Shown here: in pieces, positions 1 through 8,137 of the stretch
Position numbering within the stretch: position 1 is the stretch's first letter
How the letters are laid out: each line of letters begins with the position of its first letter
DNA from: JBDTGE01 sp050742975
GTDB taxonomy: Bacteria > Actinomycetota > Actinomycetes > Mycobacteriales > Jatrophihabitantaceae
Direction: 5' to 3'
DNA: 32,254 nucleotides
NCBI GenBank assembly: GCA_050742975.1
Contig: JBOGDQ010000272.1
Span: forward strand, 1-32,254
Made by a program: the position numbers and the translations under genes
The notes under the pieces: generated by a model
What the model saw: only the letters and a program-made list of their open reading frames with translations
The model's database searches: none
What the model was told of the DNA's origin: nothing

Positions 1-1005
1 CTCGGCAAACACAGGCTGACCGACAACGCGCGCGTCGTCTACGAGAAGCCGTTCGGCACCTCGCCGGCGAAGTTCCGCGAGCTGGACGAGGTCGTGCACT
101 CGGTGCTGGACGAGTCGCAGGTGTACCGGATCGACCACTTCCTCGGCAAGGAGGCGACCCAGGACCTGCACGTCCTGCGCTTCGCCAACGGCATGTTCAA
201 GGCGATGTGGAACCGCGAGCACATCCGGGCCGTCCAGATCGACGTGCCGGAGAAGCTCGGTGTCACGGACCGGTCGGTGTTCTACGACCAGACGGGGGCC
301 GTGCTCGACATGCTCGTGACGCACCTCGTCCAGGTGGCCGCCGAGGTGGCGATGGAGCCGCCGGCGACGCTGCTGGCAGCGGACCTGCAGGCTGCGCGCG
401 AGGAGGTCATCGCTGACTTCCGGCCGCTGGATCCGCGGGAGGTCGTGCTCGGGCAGTTCGACGGCTATCGCGAGCTGCACGGGGTGGACCCCGCCTCGGA
501 CATGGACACCTACGTCGCGGCCCGGCTCTGGATCGACAACGACCGCTGGGAGGGCGTGCCGTTCCTCATGCGGACCGGCAAGCGACTGGCGTTCAGCAAG
601 CAGTGCGTCAGCCTGATCCTGCGCGAGCCCGAGGGCCCGCTCGCGCACCTGCCGAAGGACGGCAACGTGCTGACGTTCTCGTTGACGGGCAGTGGCGAGA
701 TCGACCTCCGACTGGTGGCGAAGAAGCCCGGCGTCGAGCTGGAGCTCGACGTGGCGGAGGCAACCATCCCGCTGTCCGTGCTGCCCGGCGCCGACCCGCT
801 GCCGCCGTACGTGCGGCTCATCCACGACGCGCTGCTGGGCGACCGGTCGCTGTTCACCCGGCCGGACGGGCTGTCCTCCGTCTGGCGGATGGCCGAGCCG
901 CTGCTGGCCAACCGACCGAGGCCGCTGCCGTACGCGCAGGGGTCGTGGGGCCCGGCCGCGGCGGCGGAGCTGGCCGAACCCGACGGCTGGCTGCTCGGGC
1001 AGTAG
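1..1005 (+). CDS. zwf: Glucose-6-phosphate 1-dehydrogenase, 3' part (N-terminus outside window)
   Basis: The enzyme oxidises glucose 6-phosphate to 6-phosphogluconolactone with NADP and opens the oxidative pentose phosphate pathway in the cytosol. The reading frame is open from base 1, so the gene begins upstream; 334 residues are visible. Seen directly: EKPFG at fragment residues 15-19 and the active-site signature RIDHFLGKE at 43-51, where the His is the catalytic base, followed by a long C-terminal dimerisation domain. Family members have about 480-510 residues, so roughly 150 N-terminal residues with the NADP-binding fold are missing. The stop lies 35 bases before aroC on the same strand. 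That neighbour is unusual, because zwf normally sits with tal, tkt or opcA. The identification is secure. Confidence 0.95.
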   Translation, partial: LGKHRLTDNARVVYEKPFGTSPAKFRELDEVVHSVLDESQVYRIDHFLGKEATQDLHVLRFANGMFKAMWNREHIRAVQIDVPEKLGVTDRSVFYDQTGAVLDMLVTHLVQVAAEVAMEPPATLLAADLQAAREEVIADFRPLDPREVVLGQFDGYRELHGVDPASDMDTYVAARLWIDNDRWEGVPFLMRTGKRLAFSKQCVSLILREPEGPLAHLPKDGNVLTFSLTGSGEIDLRLVAKKPGVELELDVAEATIPLSVLPGADPLPPYVRLIHDALLGDRSLFTRPDGLSSVWRMAEPLLANRPRPLPYAQGSWGPAAAAELAEPDGWLLGQ

Positions 1006-1040
1006 GGCGGCCGGACACCCGGTTCTGACAGACTTGCGCC

Positions 1041-2246
1041 GTGCTGCGATGGATCACCGCCGGCGAGTCCCACGGGCCTGCCCTGGTCGCCGTGCTGGAC
1101 GGGCTCCCCGCCGGGATCGAGGTGGGCACCGCCGACCTCGATCGCGACCTGGCCCGGCGCCGCCTGGGCTACGGCCGCGGCGCCCGGATGAAGTTCGAGC
1201 AGGACGAGGTCGAGCTGACCGGCGGCGTGCGCCACGGCGTCACGATGGGCGGACCGGTCGCGATCCGGATCGGCAACTCCGAGTGGCCGAAGTGGACGAC
1301 CGTGATGTCCGCGGACCCGGTGGACCCGGACGTGCTGGCCGAGCAGGCCCGCAACGCGCCGCTGACCCGACCGCGTCCCGGACACGCCGACCTGGCCGGG
1401 ATGCAGAAGTACGACCTGACCGACGCCCGCCCGATCCTCGAGCGGGCCAGCGCGCGCGAGACCGCGGCCCGCGTCGCGCTCGGTGCGGTCGCGAAGGCGT
1501 TCCTGCATCAGGCCGTCGGGGTCGATGTGGTCAGCCACGTGGTGTCGATCGGCACGGTCTCGGCGCCGGCGGGCGTGGTCCCGCGGCCCGGCGATCAGGA
1601 CACTGTCGACGCGTCCGAGGTGCGCTGCCTCGACGCGGGCGCCAGCGCGGCGATGCTCGCGGAGATCGACGAGACCAAGAAGGCCGGCGACACCCTCGGC
1701 GGAGTGGTCGAGGTGCTGGCGTACGGCCTGCCGGTCGGCCTGGGCAGCCACGTCCAGGGCGACCGGCGGCTGGACTCGCGGCTGGCGGCGGCGCTGATGG
1801 GCATCCAGGCGATCAAGGGCGTCGAGGTCGGCGACGGTTTCGAGCTGGCCCGGATCCGCGGGTCGCAGGCGCACGACGAGATCGTGCGCGACGACGGCGG
1901 CGCCATCCGCCGCAGCTCCGGCCGCTCCGGCGGCACCGAGGGCGGGATGACCACCGGCGAGGTGCTGCGTGTCCGGGCCGCGATGAAGCCGATCTCGACC
2001 GTGCCGCGCGCACTGCAGACCGTCGACACTGCCACCGGTGAGGCCGCCGTCGCGATCAACCAGCGCTCGGACGTCTGCGCCGTCCCGGCCGCGGGTGTGG
2101 TGGCCGAGGCGATGGTGGCGCTCGTGCTCGCCGAGGCGGTCATCGAGAAGTTCGGCGGCGACTCGGTCGCCGAGACCAGGCGGAACGTGGCCGCGTACCT
2201 CACCCGCCTGGACGAGCGTGGCCTGGCCGGACCGACAACGCGATGA
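1041..2246 (+). CDS. aroC: Chorismate synthase
   Basis: It converts 5-enolpyruvylshikimate 3-phosphate to chorismate with reduced FMN, the last common step of aromatic synthesis. The protein has 401 residues, normal for the family. Seen directly: GESHG at residues 8-12 with the conserved His, RPGHAD near residue 115 with the second conserved His, the RSSGRSGGTEGG stretch, and NQRSDVCAVPA near residue 340 with the conserved Asp. The GTG start at 1041 gives the usual LRWITAGESHG N-terminus. There is no clear ribosome binding site, but a -10-like CAGACT at 1029-1034 lies just before the GTG, so the mRNA may be leaderless (inference). The 3' end overlaps aroK by ATGA, the head of a coupled shikimate operon. 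Confidence 0.97.
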   Translation: MLRWITAGESHGPALVAVLDGLPAGIEVGTADLDRDLARRRLGYGRGARMKFEQDEVELTGGVRHGVTMGGPVAIRIGNSEWPKWTTVMSADPVDPDVLAEQARNAPLTRPRPGHADLAGMQKYDLTDARPILERASARETAARVALGAVAKAFLHQAVGVDVVSHVVSIGTVSAPAGVVPRPGDQDTVDASEVRCLDAGASAAMLAEIDETKKAGDTLGGVVEVLAYGLPVGLGSHVQGDRRLDSRLAAALMGIQAIKGVEVGDGFELARIRGSQAHDEIVRDDGGAIRRSSGRSGGTEGGMTTGEVLRVRAAMKPISTVPRALQTVDTATGEAAVAINQRSDVCAVPAAGVVAEAMVALVLAEAVIEKFGGDSVAETRRNVAAYLTRLDERGLAGPTTR

Positions 2247-2782
2247 GCGGACCGGAGCAGCGGGCCCCGAAGGCTGTGCTGATCGGGTTGCCGGGGACCG
2301 GCAAGAGCACCACCGGCAGGCGGCTGGCGAAGATCCTGGCGATCAGGTTCACAGACTCCGACGACTTGGTGGAGCAGGCGACCGGCCGGAAGGTTGCGAC
2401 GATCTTCGCGGAGGACGGCGAGAGCACCTTCCGCCAGCTGGAGGCCGACGCGATCGCCGACGCGCTGAACTCGTTCGACGGCGTGCTGGCGTTCGGCGGC
2501 GGGGCGATCATGACGCCGAGGACCCGGGACGCGATCAGCTTCGCCGGCATCCCGGTCGTGCTGCTGCGCGCCTCGCTCGGCATCCTAGCCACCCGGGTGG
2601 GCGACGCCCGTACCCGCCCGCTGCTGGCCGAAGATCCGCGCGCCCGGCTGGCCGAACTCGCGGCCGAGCGCGAGCCGACCTATCGCGCGGCCGCGACCTT
2701 CGTCGTCGAGACGGACAACCGGACGCCCGGGCAGGTCGCCGCGACCGTCGCCGCCCGGCTGCACGAGCGGGCGCGCAGGTGA
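2243..2782 (+). CDS. aroK: Shikimate kinase
   Basis: It phosphorylates shikimate to shikimate 3-phosphate with ATP. The 179-residue protein shows the Walker A loop GLPGTGKST at residues 15-23, the shikimate-contacting TDSDD near 37-41, the FGGGAI glycine loop in the middle and the lid segment with RTRPLL. These match the nucleoside-kinase-like AroK family. The start codon overlaps the aroC stop (ATGA), and the stop codon overlaps the GTG of aroB (GTGA), so translation of aroC, aroK and aroB is probably coupled. The tail is rich in Ala and Arg, as is common in this GC range. No anomaly seen. Confidence 0.96.
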   Translation: MSGPEQRAPKAVLIGLPGTGKSTTGRRLAKILAIRFTDSDDLVEQATGRKVATIFAEDGESTFRQLEADAIADALNSFDGVLAFGGGAIMTPRTRDAISFAGIPVVLLRASLGILATRVGDARTRPLLAEDPRARLAELAAEREPTYRAAATFVVETDNRTPGQVAATVAARLHERARR

Positions 2783-3858
2783 GCGGCCCCGTCGTCCGCG
2801 TCCCGGTGCAGGGGCCGGCGCCGTACGAGGTGCTGGTGGGGCGCGGTCTGCTCGGCGAGCTGGCCCCGCTGCTCGGCACTGCGACGCGGGTCGCGATCAT
2901 CCACCCGCCCACCCTGGCCACCACGGCCGAGGCGGTCCGTGCCGACCTGATCGAGCAGGGGCGCGACGCCCACGCGATCGAGGTGCCCGATGGCGAGGAC
3001 GCCAAGAAGCTCGAGGTCGCCGGCTTCTGCTGGGACGTGCTCGGGCAGATCGGCTTCACCCGCTCCGACGCGGTCGTCGGCCTGGGCGGGGGAGCGACGA
3101 CCGATCTGGCCGGCTGGGTGGCGGCGGCCTGGCTGCGGGGTGTGCGCGTCGTGCAGATCCCGACGACGCTGGCCGGCATGGTCGACGCGGCCGTCGGCGG
3201 CAAGACGGCGATCAACACCGACCGCGGCAAGAACCTGGTCGGCGCGTTCCACCCGCCGGCCGGGGTGATCTGCGACCTCAACACGCTCGAGACCCTGCCA
3301 CCGAACGACTACCTGGCCGGGCTGGCCGAGGTGGTCAAGTGCGGCTTCATCGCCGACCCGACCATCCTCGAGCTGATCGAGGCCGATCCGGCCGCTGTGG
3401 GCCGGGCCGGCAGCCCGGTGGAGCAGGAACTCATCGAGCGCTCGATCCGGATCAAGGCACGCGTGGTGTCCGAGGACCTGACCGAGCAGGGCGTGCGCGA
3501 GATCCTGAACTACGGCCACACGCTCGGCCACGCGATCGAGCGGGCCGAGCGGTACCGCTGGCGGCACGGCGCCGCGGTCTCGGTCGGGCTCGTGTACGCC
3601 GCGGCACTCGGCCGGCTGCTCGGCCGGCTGGACGACGCGACCGCCGACCGGCACCGCGCGATCCTGGACTCGCTGGGCCTGCCGACCTCCTACCGCGCCG
3701 ACGCGTTCCCCGCCCTGCTGGACACGATGCGCGTGGACAAGAAGGCTCGGGGCAACCGGATTCGCTTCATCGTCCTCGATGCGCTTGCCCGACCGGTCGG
3801 AGTCGACGACCCTGACCCCGCCGTCCTCGCCGCCGCCTATTCGGAGGTTTCCGCATGA
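2779..3858 (+). CDS. aroB: 3-Dehydroquinate synthase
   Basis: It cyclises DAHP to 3-dehydroquinate using NAD and a divalent metal. The 359-residue frame starts with GTG at 2779, inside the aroK stop. The frame is open further upstream, but only from this start does it match the family length. Seen directly: GLGGGATTDLAGWVAAAW from about residue 100, the PTTLAGMVDAAVGGKTAIN block that binds cofactor and substrate, LAEVVKCGF with the metal-binding Glu, NYGHTLGHAIE with a metal His near 245-255, and WRHGAAVSVG with another. It overlaps aroQ by ATGA. DAHP synthase and aroE are not in the window. Secure. Confidence 0.97.
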   Translation: MSGPVVRVPVQGPAPYEVLVGRGLLGELAPLLGTATRVAIIHPPTLATTAEAVRADLIEQGRDAHAIEVPDGEDAKKLEVAGFCWDVLGQIGFTRSDAVVGLGGGATTDLAGWVAAAWLRGVRVVQIPTTLAGMVDAAVGGKTAINTDRGKNLVGAFHPPAGVICDLNTLETLPPNDYLAGLAEVVKCGFIADPTILELIEADPAAVGRAGSPVEQELIERSIRIKARVVSEDLTEQGVREILNYGHTLGHAIERAERYRWRHGAAVSVGLVYAAALGRLLGRLDDATADRHRAILDSLGLPTSYRADAFPALLDTMRVDKKARGNRIRFIVLDALARPVGVDDPDPAVLAAAYSEVSA

Positions 3859-4334
3859 ATCACAGGGTGCTCGTGCTGAACGGGCCGAACCTGGGCCGCC
3901 TCGGCACCAGGGAGCCGGTGATCTACGGCTCGACAACCTACGCCGAGCTGCGGGCGCTGTGCGAGCGGGGCGGCAGTGAGTTGGGCCTGCAGGTCGAGGT
4001 GCGCCAGACCGAGCACGAGGGCGAGTTGCTCGGCTGGCTGCACGAGGCCGCCGACGACCGGACGCCGGTCGTGCTCAACGCGGCCGCGCTCACGCACACG
4101 TCGGTCGGGCTGGGGGACGCCTGCGCGATGCGCACCGCGCCGCTGGTCGAGGTGCATCTGAGCAACGTGCACAAGCGCGAGGAGTTCCGCCACCACAGCT
4201 TCGTGTCCGCGCACGCGTCCGGCGTGATCGTCGGCCTGGGCGTCGAGGGTTACGTGCTCGCGCTGTCCTGGATCGCCTCGCAGTTGGACAAGTCCGACCA
4301 GGACGACAAGGGCGATGCGGCCGAACCGGGCTGA
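3855..4334 (+). CDS. aroQ: 3-Dehydroquinate dehydratase, type II
   Basis: It dehydrates 3-dehydroquinate to 3-dehydroshikimate; the type II enzyme is a small dodecameric protein unrelated to AroD. The 159-residue product begins with LVLNGPNLGRLGTREPVIYG. The Arg and Tyr of that stretch are the active-site lid residues, and NLGRLG rather than NLNLLG is the form I recall for the mycobacterial enzyme. THTSVGL holds the catalytic His region. EVHLSNVHKREEFRHHS and GVIVGLGVEGYVLAL are family signatures. One difference is NAAALTHTS where many members have NPGAYTHTS. Last gene of the coupled aroCKBQ operon; a promoter for the next gene follows in the 129-base gap. Confidence 0.96.
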   Translation: MNHRVLVLNGPNLGRLGTREPVIYGSTTYAELRALCERGGSELGLQVEVRQTEHEGELLGWLHEAADDRTPVVLNAAALTHTSVGLGDACAMRTAPLVEVHLSNVHKREEFRHHSFVSAHASGVIVGLGVEGYVLALSWIASQLDKSDQDDKGDAAEPG

Positions 4335-4359
4335 CCCGCAACGGCAGGGGTGGACCCCC

Positions 4360-4398
4360 TGGACCGGCTCCCGTCCACCAAGTACACTACTCCGGTAG
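4360..4398 (+). promoter_or_regulatory. Putative promoter with overlapping dyad before the TauE/SafE gene
   Basis: TGGACC at 4360-4365 and TACACT at 4384-4389 are spaced by 18 bases and resemble -35 and -10 elements. A short dyad CTAC-TCCG-GTAG at 4387-4398 overlaps the end of the -10 and the expected transcription start, the usual position for a repressor site. The binding protein cannot be told from the sequence. Confidence 0.4.
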
Positions 4399-4463
4399 GA
4401 AACACGGGATAGGTCGGACGGGCGACCCGCCGTGGTTCCGAGCCGGCGCGGAGGGGGCTGCAG

Positions 4464-5396
4464 ATGGACTGGACGATGGCGCTGGGCGCGCTCGCCGTCG
4501 GCATCGTCGTGGGCCTGACCGGCATGGGCGGCGGCGCGCTGATGACGCCGATGCTCGTCCTGTTCTTCGGTGTCTCGCCGCTGGCCGCGGTGTCCAGCGA
4601 CCTGGCCGCGAGCGCCGTCATGAAGCCGGTGGGCTCGTTCGTGCACCTGCGCAACGGCAGCGTGCGGCTGGATCTGGTGCGCTGGCTCTGCATCGGCTCG
4701 GTGCCCGCCGCGTTCGCCGGGGTGCTCGTCACGCGCGCGCTCGGGCACGGCTCGGGCGTCGACAACCTGGTGCAGAAGGCGCTCGGCGTCGCGCTCGTGA
4801 TCGCCGCGACGGGTCTGTTCGTCCGCGCCTACCTGCGGCTTGTCGAGCGGGCCGCACGCCGCGACGGCCGCCGTCCCGCTGACCCGGTCGGCCGTCCGGA
4901 CATCACGGTACGGCCGCTGCCGACGCTCGCCGTGGGCGCCGTCGGCGGGCTGGTCGTCGGCATGACGTCGGTGGGGTCAGGCTCGTTGATCATCATCGCG
5001 CTGATGATGCTGTACCCGACGCTGCGCGCCAGCGAGCTCGTCGGCACCGACCTCGTCCAGGCCGTGCCGCTGGTCGCGTCCGCCGCCCTGGGCCATCTGA
5101 TGTTCGGCGACCTGCAGCTGGGAATCACCGGCGCGCTGCTCGTCGGGTCGGTACCGGGTGCGTGGATCGGCGCCCAGCTGTCCTCCCGCCTGCCGGGCGC
5201 GCTCGTCCGCCGCGCGCTGTGCTTCGTCCTGCTCGCGTCGGCGCTGAAGCTGCTCGGCTCCAGCAACGTCCTCACCGGAGTGATCCTGGTCGCCCTGGTG
5301 CTGGTCGGACCGCCGGCCTGGATGTTGCTGCGCCGGCGGTACGGCTTCCCTGCCCTGCCGCGGAACGAGAGCCGGATACCCGCCACCACCGGGTGA
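4464..5396 (+). CDS. TauE/SafE (TSUP) family membrane permease
   Basis: A 310-residue integral membrane protein with about eight hydrophobic segments in two halves. Each half opens with a glycine-rich TSUP signature: GIVVGLTGMGGGALMTP near the N-terminus and GGLVVGMTSVGSGSLI near residue 160. The halves are joined by a basic cytoplasmic loop containing RRDGRRPADP. Family members export sulfite, sulfoacetate or other organosulfur anions; the substrate here cannot be decided. The ATG follows a strong GGAGGGGG ribosome site. It has its own promoter region and lies downstream of the aro operon, without an obvious functional link to it. The protein ends in a hydrophilic tail after a final hydrophobic helix. 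Confidence 0.85.
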   Translation: MDWTMALGALAVGIVVGLTGMGGGALMTPMLVLFFGVSPLAAVSSDLAASAVMKPVGSFVHLRNGSVRLDLVRWLCIGSVPAAFAGVLVTRALGHGSGVDNLVQKALGVALVIAATGLFVRAYLRLVERAARRDGRRPADPVGRPDITVRPLPTLAVGAVGGLVVGMTSVGSGSLIIIALMMLYPTLRASELVGTDLVQAVPLVASAALGHLMFGDLQLGITGALLVGSVPGAWIGAQLSSRLPGALVRRALCFVLLASALKLLGSSNVLTGVILVALVLVGPPAWMLLRRRYGFPALPRNESRIPATTG

Positions 5397-5572
5397 TGCC
5401 GATCGCGCCCCGGAAGGGCTTATCGTGACTGGCCACGACGAGCGCGCCGAGAGCGCCTCGACGAGCTGGTCCACGCTGAGCAGGCCCAGGTTGTTCGTCG
5501 GCTCGTCCGGCAGCAGTAGCTGGAGCGCGGGCTCGGCCAGCAGGATGAAAGCAAGCCTGGGCGGTCGCGACG
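5388..5572 (-). pseudogene. Remnant of an ABC-F type ATPase gene (C-terminal nucleotide-binding domain)
   Basis: Read on the minus strand, one frame gives LAEPALQLLLPDEPTNN followed by LLSVDQLVEALSA. This is the Walker B and D-loop region of an ABC-F protein (normally LLLLDEPTNH). A second frame then continues with LVVASHDKPF and GAIGITRWW, the H-switch and end of such a domain. The join needs a frameshift near 5450. No signature sequence, Walker A or first ATPase domain can be found upstream, so it is a decayed 3' fragment. It abuts the 3' end of the TauE/SafE gene. Family assignment rests on these motifs only. Confidence 0.7.
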
Positions 5573-5811
5573 TTGGTGCCGGGCCTGTCTGACTCTGGTG
5601 CACCCCTGCTGTTCCGGCGATCGCAACGCAACAAGATCGCCCGCGGCCGGCCGCCGGTTGCCTGCGAGTGAGCGGAACTGCATCGCTCGGGCTCGGTCGG
5701 GTGGCCGGCGCGCTTCGGCTCCTCGGCAAGGTCGGTTTGCATCCGGTACCGACGCGGGAGCGACCGGGCCAGCACACGGAGCGGGTGCAAACGGCGTCTG
5801 CCCGACCGAGT
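5573..5811. other. Non-coding stretch between pseudogene fragment and tandem repeat
   Basis: Frames in this stretch are short, have no recognisable motif, and no ribosome site precedes them. It is probably further decayed sequence from whatever brought in the ABC-F gene. I see no RNA gene or strong hairpin here. Confidence 0.5.
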
Positions 5812-5874
5812 CACGCCAGCCACCCACGCCAGCCACCCACGCCACCCACCCACGCCAGCCACCCACGCCAGCGG
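5812..5874. repeat. 13-bp tandem repeat (about 4.8 copies)
   Basis: The unit CACGCCAGCCACC begins at 5812, 5825, 5838, 5851 and 5864. The third copy has one G-to-C change and the fifth is incomplete. The array ends five bases from the stop codon of the exporter gene, so it forms the start of that gene's 3' untranslated region. The array is short and has no spacers, which excludes CRISPR. Confidence 0.9.
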
Positions 5875-5879
5875 CGCGC

Positions 5880-7421
5880 TCAGTGGGGCGTCGGCGCGGT
5901 CGGGACGGTGAGCTCCGAGGTCCGCCGCGGCATCAGCGCGATCGCGAGCACGCCGACGAGTGCCACGACGACCAGCGCGACGAACACGTGGTGCGTGGCC
6001 TGGTACAGGCTGTCCTGGATGTAGGACGCGACCGGGCGCGGCTCCGATTTCAGGTGCCCGCCCAGCACCAGGCTGGTGGCGTCGGTGTTGTCGGGCAGCC
6101 GGCCGGCGAGCGCCGCCGGCGGGTGGCTGAACCGCCGGCTCAGCGTCGTGTTCGCAATCGCCCCGAAGACGGCGGCTCCGACAGCGCTGCCCATCGTCCG
6201 GAAGAACATGTTCGTCCCGGTCACGACGCCGCGTCGCTCCCAGCCGACGACCGACTGCACGGCAACCAGCACCGGGGTGGACGCCAGGCCCAGACCGGCG
6301 CCCACGACGAAGCAGGCACCGCCCAGCTCGATCAGATGGGTGTGCCGGGGCAGCAGCGCGCACAGCACCGCGCCCGCGATCAGTACCGCGCTTCCGATCA
6401 GAGCCGTGTCGCGGAACCCGATCCGCATGTAGGCCCGCCCGGACAGGGTGGACGCGATCGGCCAGCCCACGCTCATCGCGGCCAGGGTGAAGCCGGCGAC
6501 GAGTGCGCCCGTCCCGAGCACGCCCTGCGCGAAGCTGGGCACGTACGAGCTGAGCCCGATCAGCAGCACGCCGACGAGCAGGGCGGCCAGGTTCGCGCCG
6601 ACGAGCGTGCGGTGGCCGAACACCCACATCGGCAGGATCGGCTCGGCCGCGTGCAGCTCGACGAGCACGAAGCCGATCAGCGCCGCGGCCCCGAGCGCGA
6701 AGACGGTGACACCGGGCGCGGACACCCAGCTCCACGAGACGCCGCCCTCCAGCAGGCCGAGGATCAGCAGGGTGCACCCGGCGGTCAGCAGCGTCGCGCC
6801 GGCGTAGTCGATCCGGTGCTTGCGGCGGGTGACGCTCTCGTGCAGGTGGGTCGCGAGCATCCAGGCGGCCAGCAGGCCGACCGGCAGGTTGACGAAGAAG
6901 ATCCACCGCCAGGTCAGGTACTGCGAGAACACCCCGCCCAGCGTGGGGCCGAGCACCGACGCCGCTCCCCAGACGCTGGCCGTGTAGCCCTGCACCTTGG
7001 CCCGTTCGCGGACGCTGTAGATGTCGCCGATGATCGTCATGCTGATCGGCAGCACGGCACCGGCGCCGAAGCCCTGCAGCGCCCGGAAGACGATGAGCGA
7101 GAGCATGTTCCAGGCGCACCCGCACAGCACGGATCCGAGCAGGAAGATCGCGATGCCGAGGAACATCATCGGCTTTCGCCCGACCACGTCGGCGAACTTG
7201 CCGTACAGGGGCACGGTCACGGCCTGGGTCAGCAGGTAGATCGAGAACAGCCACGGGTACTGCGCGAACCCGCCGAGATCGGTCACGACCGACGGGATGG
7301 CGGTGGCGATGATCGTGGAGTCCAGCGCGACGAGTCCGGTCGCGAGCATCACCGCGATCAGGACCGGCCCGCGCTCGGATCGGAGCCCGACCGCGCGCTG
7401 CTCGGTCTGCTCCGTCGTCAC
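5880..7421 (-). CDS. DHA2-family (14-helix) multidrug MFS transporter
   Basis: A 513-residue inner-membrane protein of the EmrB/QacA type, expected to export drugs or other hydrophobic compounds by proton antiport. Seen directly: LDSTIIATAIPSV in helix 1 (motif D1), GKFADVVGRKPMM in the loop after helix 2 (motif A), LQGFGAGAVLPI, GPTLGGVFSQYLTWRWIFFVN with motif C, and about 14 hydrophobic segments. It starts with GTG at 7421. A TAGCAT -10-like element at 7433-7428 lies seven bases before the start, so the mRNA may be leaderless. It diverges from efp and has no adjacent TetR or MarR gene. The substrate is unknown. Confidence 0.93.
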   Translation of the reverse strand: MTTEQTEQRAVGLRSERGPVLIAVMLATGLVALDSTIIATAIPSVVTDLGGFAQYPWLFSIYLLTQAVTVPLYGKFADVVGRKPMMFLGIAIFLLGSVLCGCAWNMLSLIVFRALQGFGAGAVLPISMTIIGDIYSVRERAKVQGYTASVWGAASVLGPTLGGVFSQYLTWRWIFFVNLPVGLLAAWMLATHLHESVTRRKHRIDYAGATLLTAGCTLLILGLLEGGVSWSWVSAPGVTVFALGAAALIGFVLVELHAAEPILPMWVFGHRTLVGANLAALLVGVLLIGLSSYVPSFAQGVLGTGALVAGFTLAAMSVGWPIASTLSGRAYMRIGFRDTALIGSAVLIAGAVLCALLPRHTHLIELGGACFVVGAGLGLASTPVLVAVQSVVGWERRGVVTGTNMFFRTMGSAVGAAVFGAIANTTLSRRFSHPPAALAGRLPDNTDATSLVLGGHLKSEPRPVASYIQDSLYQATHHVFVALVVVALVGVLAIALMPRRTSELTVPTAPTPH

Positions 7422-7427
7422 CGGGCG

Positions 7428-7433
7428 ATGCTA
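7428..7433 (-). promoter_or_regulatory. Putative -10 element of the MFS exporter
   Basis: On the minus strand TAGCAT ends seven bases before the GTG start at 7421. Transcription would begin at or next to the start codon. No convincing -35 is seen. Confidence 0.35.
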
Positions 7434-7467
7434 TGCCCGCCCGGGATGTCCGGGCACTCGCTTGAAC

Positions 7468-7473
7468 TAGACT
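7468..7473 (+). promoter_or_regulatory. Putative -10 element of efp
   Basis: TAGACT at 7468-7473 matches the actinobacterial -10 consensus TANNNT and would give a leader of about 55 bases to the chosen efp start. The -35 region is weak. It lies in the short divergent space between the exporter and efp. Confidence 0.4.
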
Positions 7474-7533
7474 GCTCGGTTGGCCGTCGCCGTTCGGTGC
7501 GCGGTGTTCCGCAGCAGGGAGACGAACGCACTC

Positions 7534-8097
7534 GTGGCAAGCACCAACGAGCTCAAGAACGGCCTGGTCCTGAACCTCGACGGGAACCTCTGGACCGTCA
7601 TCGAGTTCCAGCACGTCAAGCCGGGCAAGGGCGGTGCGTTCGTCCGGACGACGCTGAAGAACGTCCTGTCGGGCAAGGTGGTCGACCGCACGTTCAACGC
7701 CGGTACCAAGGTCGACACCGCGACCGTCGACAAGCGCGCGATGTCCTACCTGTACAAGGAGGGCACCGACTTCGTCTTCATGGACGGTGAGACCTACGAG
7801 CAGCTGCACGTCCCCAGCGGGACCGTGGGCGAGGCCGCCGACTACCTGCTCGACAACGCCGAGGTGGTCGTCGCGGTGCATGAGGGCGTCCCGCTGTACG
7901 TCGAGCTGCCGACCAGCGTCGAGCTGATCATCAGCCACACCGACCCCGGCCTGCAGGGCGACCGCGCCACCGGCGGCACCAAGCCGGCGACGCTCGAGAC
8001 CGGCGCCGAGATCCAGGTCCCGCTGTTCGTGTCCACCGGCGAGAAGGTCAGGGTCGACACCCGCGACGGCCGCTACCTGGGACGCGTCAACAGCTAG
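7534..8097 (+). CDS. efp: Translation elongation factor P
   Basis: EF-P binds between the P and E sites of the ribosome and relieves stalling at consecutive prolines. The GTG at 7534 is preceded by AGGGAG at 7516-7521 and gives 187 residues starting MASTNELKNG, the normal length. An ATG 54 bases upstream in the same frame would only add an atypical tail. The three beta-barrel domains are complete, with YLYKEGTDFVFMD in domain II and GAEIQVPLFVSTGEKVRVDTRDG near the end. The functional loop is KPGKGGAF with Lys32 at the tip; most actinobacterial proteins I recall have PGKGP there. No EF-P modification gene is nearby. It is followed by nusB after 40 bases. Confidence 0.96.
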   Translation: MASTNELKNGLVLNLDGNLWTVIEFQHVKPGKGGAFVRTTLKNVLSGKVVDRTFNAGTKVDTATVDKRAMSYLYKEGTDFVFMDGETYEQLHVPSGTVGEAADYLLDNAEVVVAVHEGVPLYVELPTSVELIISHTDPGLQGDRATGGTKPATLETGAEIQVPLFVSTGEKVRVDTRDGRYLGRVNS

Positions 8098-8137
8098 TGA
8101 CAACCGGAGTAAGCGCGCAGCACGCCACGGCCGTGCA

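Noticed and set aside
5812..5874. Possible CRISPR array
   Set aside because: Units are 13 bases, directly adjacent and without spacers; no cas genes are present.
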